From NCBI RefSeq assembly GCF_002237755.1, contig NZ_MWSJ01000002.1, forward strand, positions 186,001 to 250,000: a stretch of 64,000 nucleotides of DNA, in the 5' to 3' direction. The translations under genes and the position numbers were made by a program. Source of the stretch: Lysinibacillus sp. KCTC 33748 (GTDB lineage Bacteria > Bacillota > Bacilli > Bacillales_A > Planococcaceae). Below are positions 62,153 through 64,000 of the stretch, piece after piece. The notes below the pieces were generated by a model, which worked only from the letters and a program-made list of their open reading frames with translations, searched no databases and was not told the DNA's origin. Each line of letters opens with the position of its first letter. Positions within the stretch are counted from its first letter, which is position 1.

Positions 62153-62719
62153 AAGTTTATCACTCCATTTAACTTCGTACTTATCTATTCACTATTAGAT
62201 TTACAATCGCACACCAATCTTTTTTCTTACTTTAAAATATGAAGAAAATTATTAGTTGAATAGTTGGACATCCATTTTTGCAAATAGAAAATAACGTGTG
62301 GGTGATTTCTGTTCAGGCTGGGCGTTTTCCTAGTATAAGGTTTTAACAAACATCATTGCCTAGCAATAATGAGCGAGCCTATAATGCTTTAATTTTATAA
62401 ATAAACAGGACGATATGGATGAATATGGCGTCTGAAATCCTGATATATATGCTTTTAATAGTAAATTAGTGTTATACTTTGCTTGTCGAATAAGGTAGAA
62501 TATTATTTATGACTATCTTCATTCGTAAAAACTGCTTCCTTTGAAGTTGTAAGATGAATACGGATATAGTTCCTTCCCAAACATCACTGATTGAAGATAA
62601 AGCCTCCGGCGGATGTCACGGATTTTTAGAGGAGTGAATTGTGCTCCACAATTCAAAATCCGAACGCAATTACGCCAAGGCGAAATTGATTAATATGAAT
62701 AAAGGGGTTACTGGTTTTT
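62153..62719. repeat. Gap with two dispersed-repeat blocks
   Basis: 62298-62335 (GTGGGTGATTTCTGTTCAGG, then CTGGGCGTTTTCC) matches a dispersed Bacillales repeat and resembles 57050. A second block at about 62600-62690 contains a nested hairpin: GAATTGTG-CTC-CACAATTC inside CGGATTTT...AAAATCCG (62619-62662). No ORF. The dynamin gene has a weak AAAGGGG site and promoter here. Confidence 0.55.
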
Positions 62720-64000
62720 ATGAAAGATTTTGAACAACAATTGGAGGCGCTTTTAAAGCAGGCTTCGTTACAATACATAATTTATCAGCATAATGGTGAT
62801 ACAGAGCGTATGGATAAGACATCACTTTTTGCTCGTAAAATACAGCAAAAAGAATATGTTATTGGCTTTGCAGGCCATTTCTCTGCTGGTAAATCGAGTA
62901 TGATTAACGCATTATCTGGTGAAGATTTACTTGCGGCAAGCCCTATTCCAACGAGTGCAAATATCGTCAAAGTCCATAAATCAGAAGAAGACTTTGCGAT
63001 TGTCTATATGCATAATGAAAAGCCTGTAAAATTCGAAGCAGGATATGATTTTAAAACAGTTAAAGAGCTTAGTAAAAATGGGGACCTAGTGTCACAAATT
63101 GAAATTGGTCATAGTACATCGACATTACCACCAGGTGTCACTGTTATGGATACGCCAGGTGTTGACTCGACAGATGATGCACACCGTATGTCAACAGAGT
63201 CTGCTCTTCATATTGCTGATATCGTATTTTATACAATGGACTACAATCACGTGCAATCGGAATTGAATTTTCAATTTACAAAGCAATTAATGAAGTACAA
63301 TCCAAACGTTTATTTAATCGTTAACATGATTGATAAACATAAGGAAAATGAATTAAGCTTTGAGGAATTTAAAGCAACTGTTCACAATTCCTTTGCAGCT
63401 TGGGGAGTAGTACCAAAAGGCGTATTTTTCACTTCATTAAGAGAGCCGGAGCACCCTAATAACGATTTTGCGGTTGTAAAGAAAATCGTTATGGATAGTA
63501 TGAATGATTGGCAGGAGCAGCTTGTACAAACTGCATCAAATACATTGCGTTTATTACAAAGTGAGCATGACAATTATTTAACGGAAGAAAGACAGGATCG
63601 TTTAGACATTGATGAAGATGTATTAAGTGCCGATGACTGGGCAAACCATAAGGATATTTTAGAGCAGTACAATAAGCTAAATCGTCAAGTTGAATTGTTC
63701 TCAGTTGAGGCATGGAATGAAATGTTCGAAGAGCAACGTAAAGAACTTCTTGCGAATGCAGCAATTATGCCAGCAGATTTACGCGATAAATTACGTCTTT
63801 ATTTAGAAAGTCAGCAGGAAGGTTTCAAGGTAGGGGGCTTATTTACTGCTAAGAAAAAAACAGTGGAAGAGCGTAACCGCCGTAAAGAGGATGCCTATAG
63901 TGCCTATCAAAATGTTGTTCATGCGCAAATTACTGGACATTTAAAAGGGCTGATGAAAAAGGTGATAAAGGATGTTGGTGCGTTAAATGAAGAACGTGCT
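62720..64000 (+). CDS. dynA: Dynamin-like GTPase DynA, N-terminal part (runs off the window)
   Basis: 427 codons visible without a stop, from ATG 62720. G1 P-loop GFAGHFSAGKSSMINAL (about 50-66), G2 threonine in PIPTSANIV, G3 MDTPGVDSTDD and a G4-like NMIDKHKEN. A long helical stalk region follows. B. subtilis DynA is a 1,193-residue double dynamin that fuses membranes and protects them from phage and antibiotics. Only the first GTPase and part of its stalk are seen, so the double architecture cannot be checked. Confidence 0.88.
   Translation, partial: MKDFEQQLEALLKQASLQYIIYQHNGDTERMDKTSLFARKIQQKEYVIGFAGHFSAGKSSMINALSGEDLLAASPIPTSANIVKVHKSEEDFAIVYMHNEKPVKFEAGYDFKTVKELSKNGDLVSQIEIGHSTSTLPPGVTVMDTPGVDSTDDAHRMSTESALHIADIVFYTMDYNHVQSELNFQFTKQLMKYNPNVYLIVNMIDKHKENELSFEEFKATVHNSFAAWGVVPKGVFFTSLREPEHPNNDFAVVKKIVMDSMNDWQEQLVQTASNTLRLLQSEHDNYLTEERQDRLDIDEDVLSADDWANHKDILEQYNKLNRQVELFSVEAWNEMFEEQRKELLANAAIMPADLRDKLRLYLESQQEGFKVGGLFTAKKKTVEERNRRKEDAYSAYQNVVHAQITGHLKGLMKKVIKDVGALNEERA

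Overview
The window is AT-rich chromosomal DNA from a spore-forming, low-G+C Gram-positive bacterium. It most likely belongs to the Lysinibacillus sphaericus group (Bacillales). The evidence is a Bacillus-type (type B) RNase P RNA, conserved blocks of B. subtilis yp* genes (tseB-aspB-asnS-dnaD-nth-ypoC, convergent recU-ponA, yppE-mrfA, mrfB-gpsB-rnpB-ypsC, a DinG-type helicase, a ypwA-type M32 peptidase, dynA), a CotA-type spore laccase, and an ETX/MTX2-family toxin of the kind typical of L. sphaericus. Genus is inference; the gene families are read from the sequence.

Layout. 1-13.2 kb is accessory: a YqcI/YcgG protein, a ClpN-GNAT fusion, a MarR/oxidoreductase pair with a clear operator, a two-component system with an ABC exporter, an MFS pump behind an orphan TetR-type operator, transposase and RND-pump remnants, a MerR regulator and a CotA-like oxidase with an extra repeated tail. 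13.6-25.8 kb is housekeeping: peptidoglycan synthesis, asparagine/aspartate metabolism, replication initiation, base excision repair, recombination and MrfA. 25.8-30.6 kb is a degraded, transferred-looking island between mrfA and mrfB, which are adjacent in B. subtilis. It holds the pore-forming toxin, a DUF4062 stub fused to a diverged copy of the mrfA 3' end, a frameshifted SLH protein and two secreted or membrane proteins. 30.7-38.0 kb returns to housekeeping (mrfB, gpsB, rnpB, ypsC, a helicase) plus a GGDEF/EAL protein.

38.1-52.1 kb is a complete ethanolamine-utilisation microcompartment operon. Its order is eutW-eutV, eutH, eutS, eutP, eutA, eutB, eutC, eutL, eutE, eutM, two pduL-type phosphotransacylases, eutN, a second BMC-H shell gene and, last, a malate-dehydrogenase-like gene. 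EutH and the EutBC lyase bring in and split ethanolamine, EutA reactivates the lyase, EutE oxidises acetaldehyde to acetyl-CoA, and the PduL enzymes release CoA as acetyl phosphate. No eutG alcohol dehydrogenase, eutT, eutJ, eutQ or Pta-type eutD is present, so the terminal MDH-like enzyme is a candidate for lumenal NAD+ recycling. Between eutV and eutH lies a dual AnnGnn-hexaloop hairpin whose second hairpin overlaps a strong terminator: a textbook target for EutV antitermination.

52.2-64 kb holds a MerR regulator behind a 19-bp-spacer promoter, a serine hydrolase, a CcdC-like membrane protein, the M32 carboxypeptidase, a ba3-type cytochrome oxidase (three subunits), a CheX phosphatase, a Fur-box-controlled 29-residue membrane peptide with its own terminator, a pyrrolidone-carboxyl peptidase, a DUF4183 protein and the start of a dynamin-like GTPase. 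Several intergenic gaps carry short dispersed repeats.
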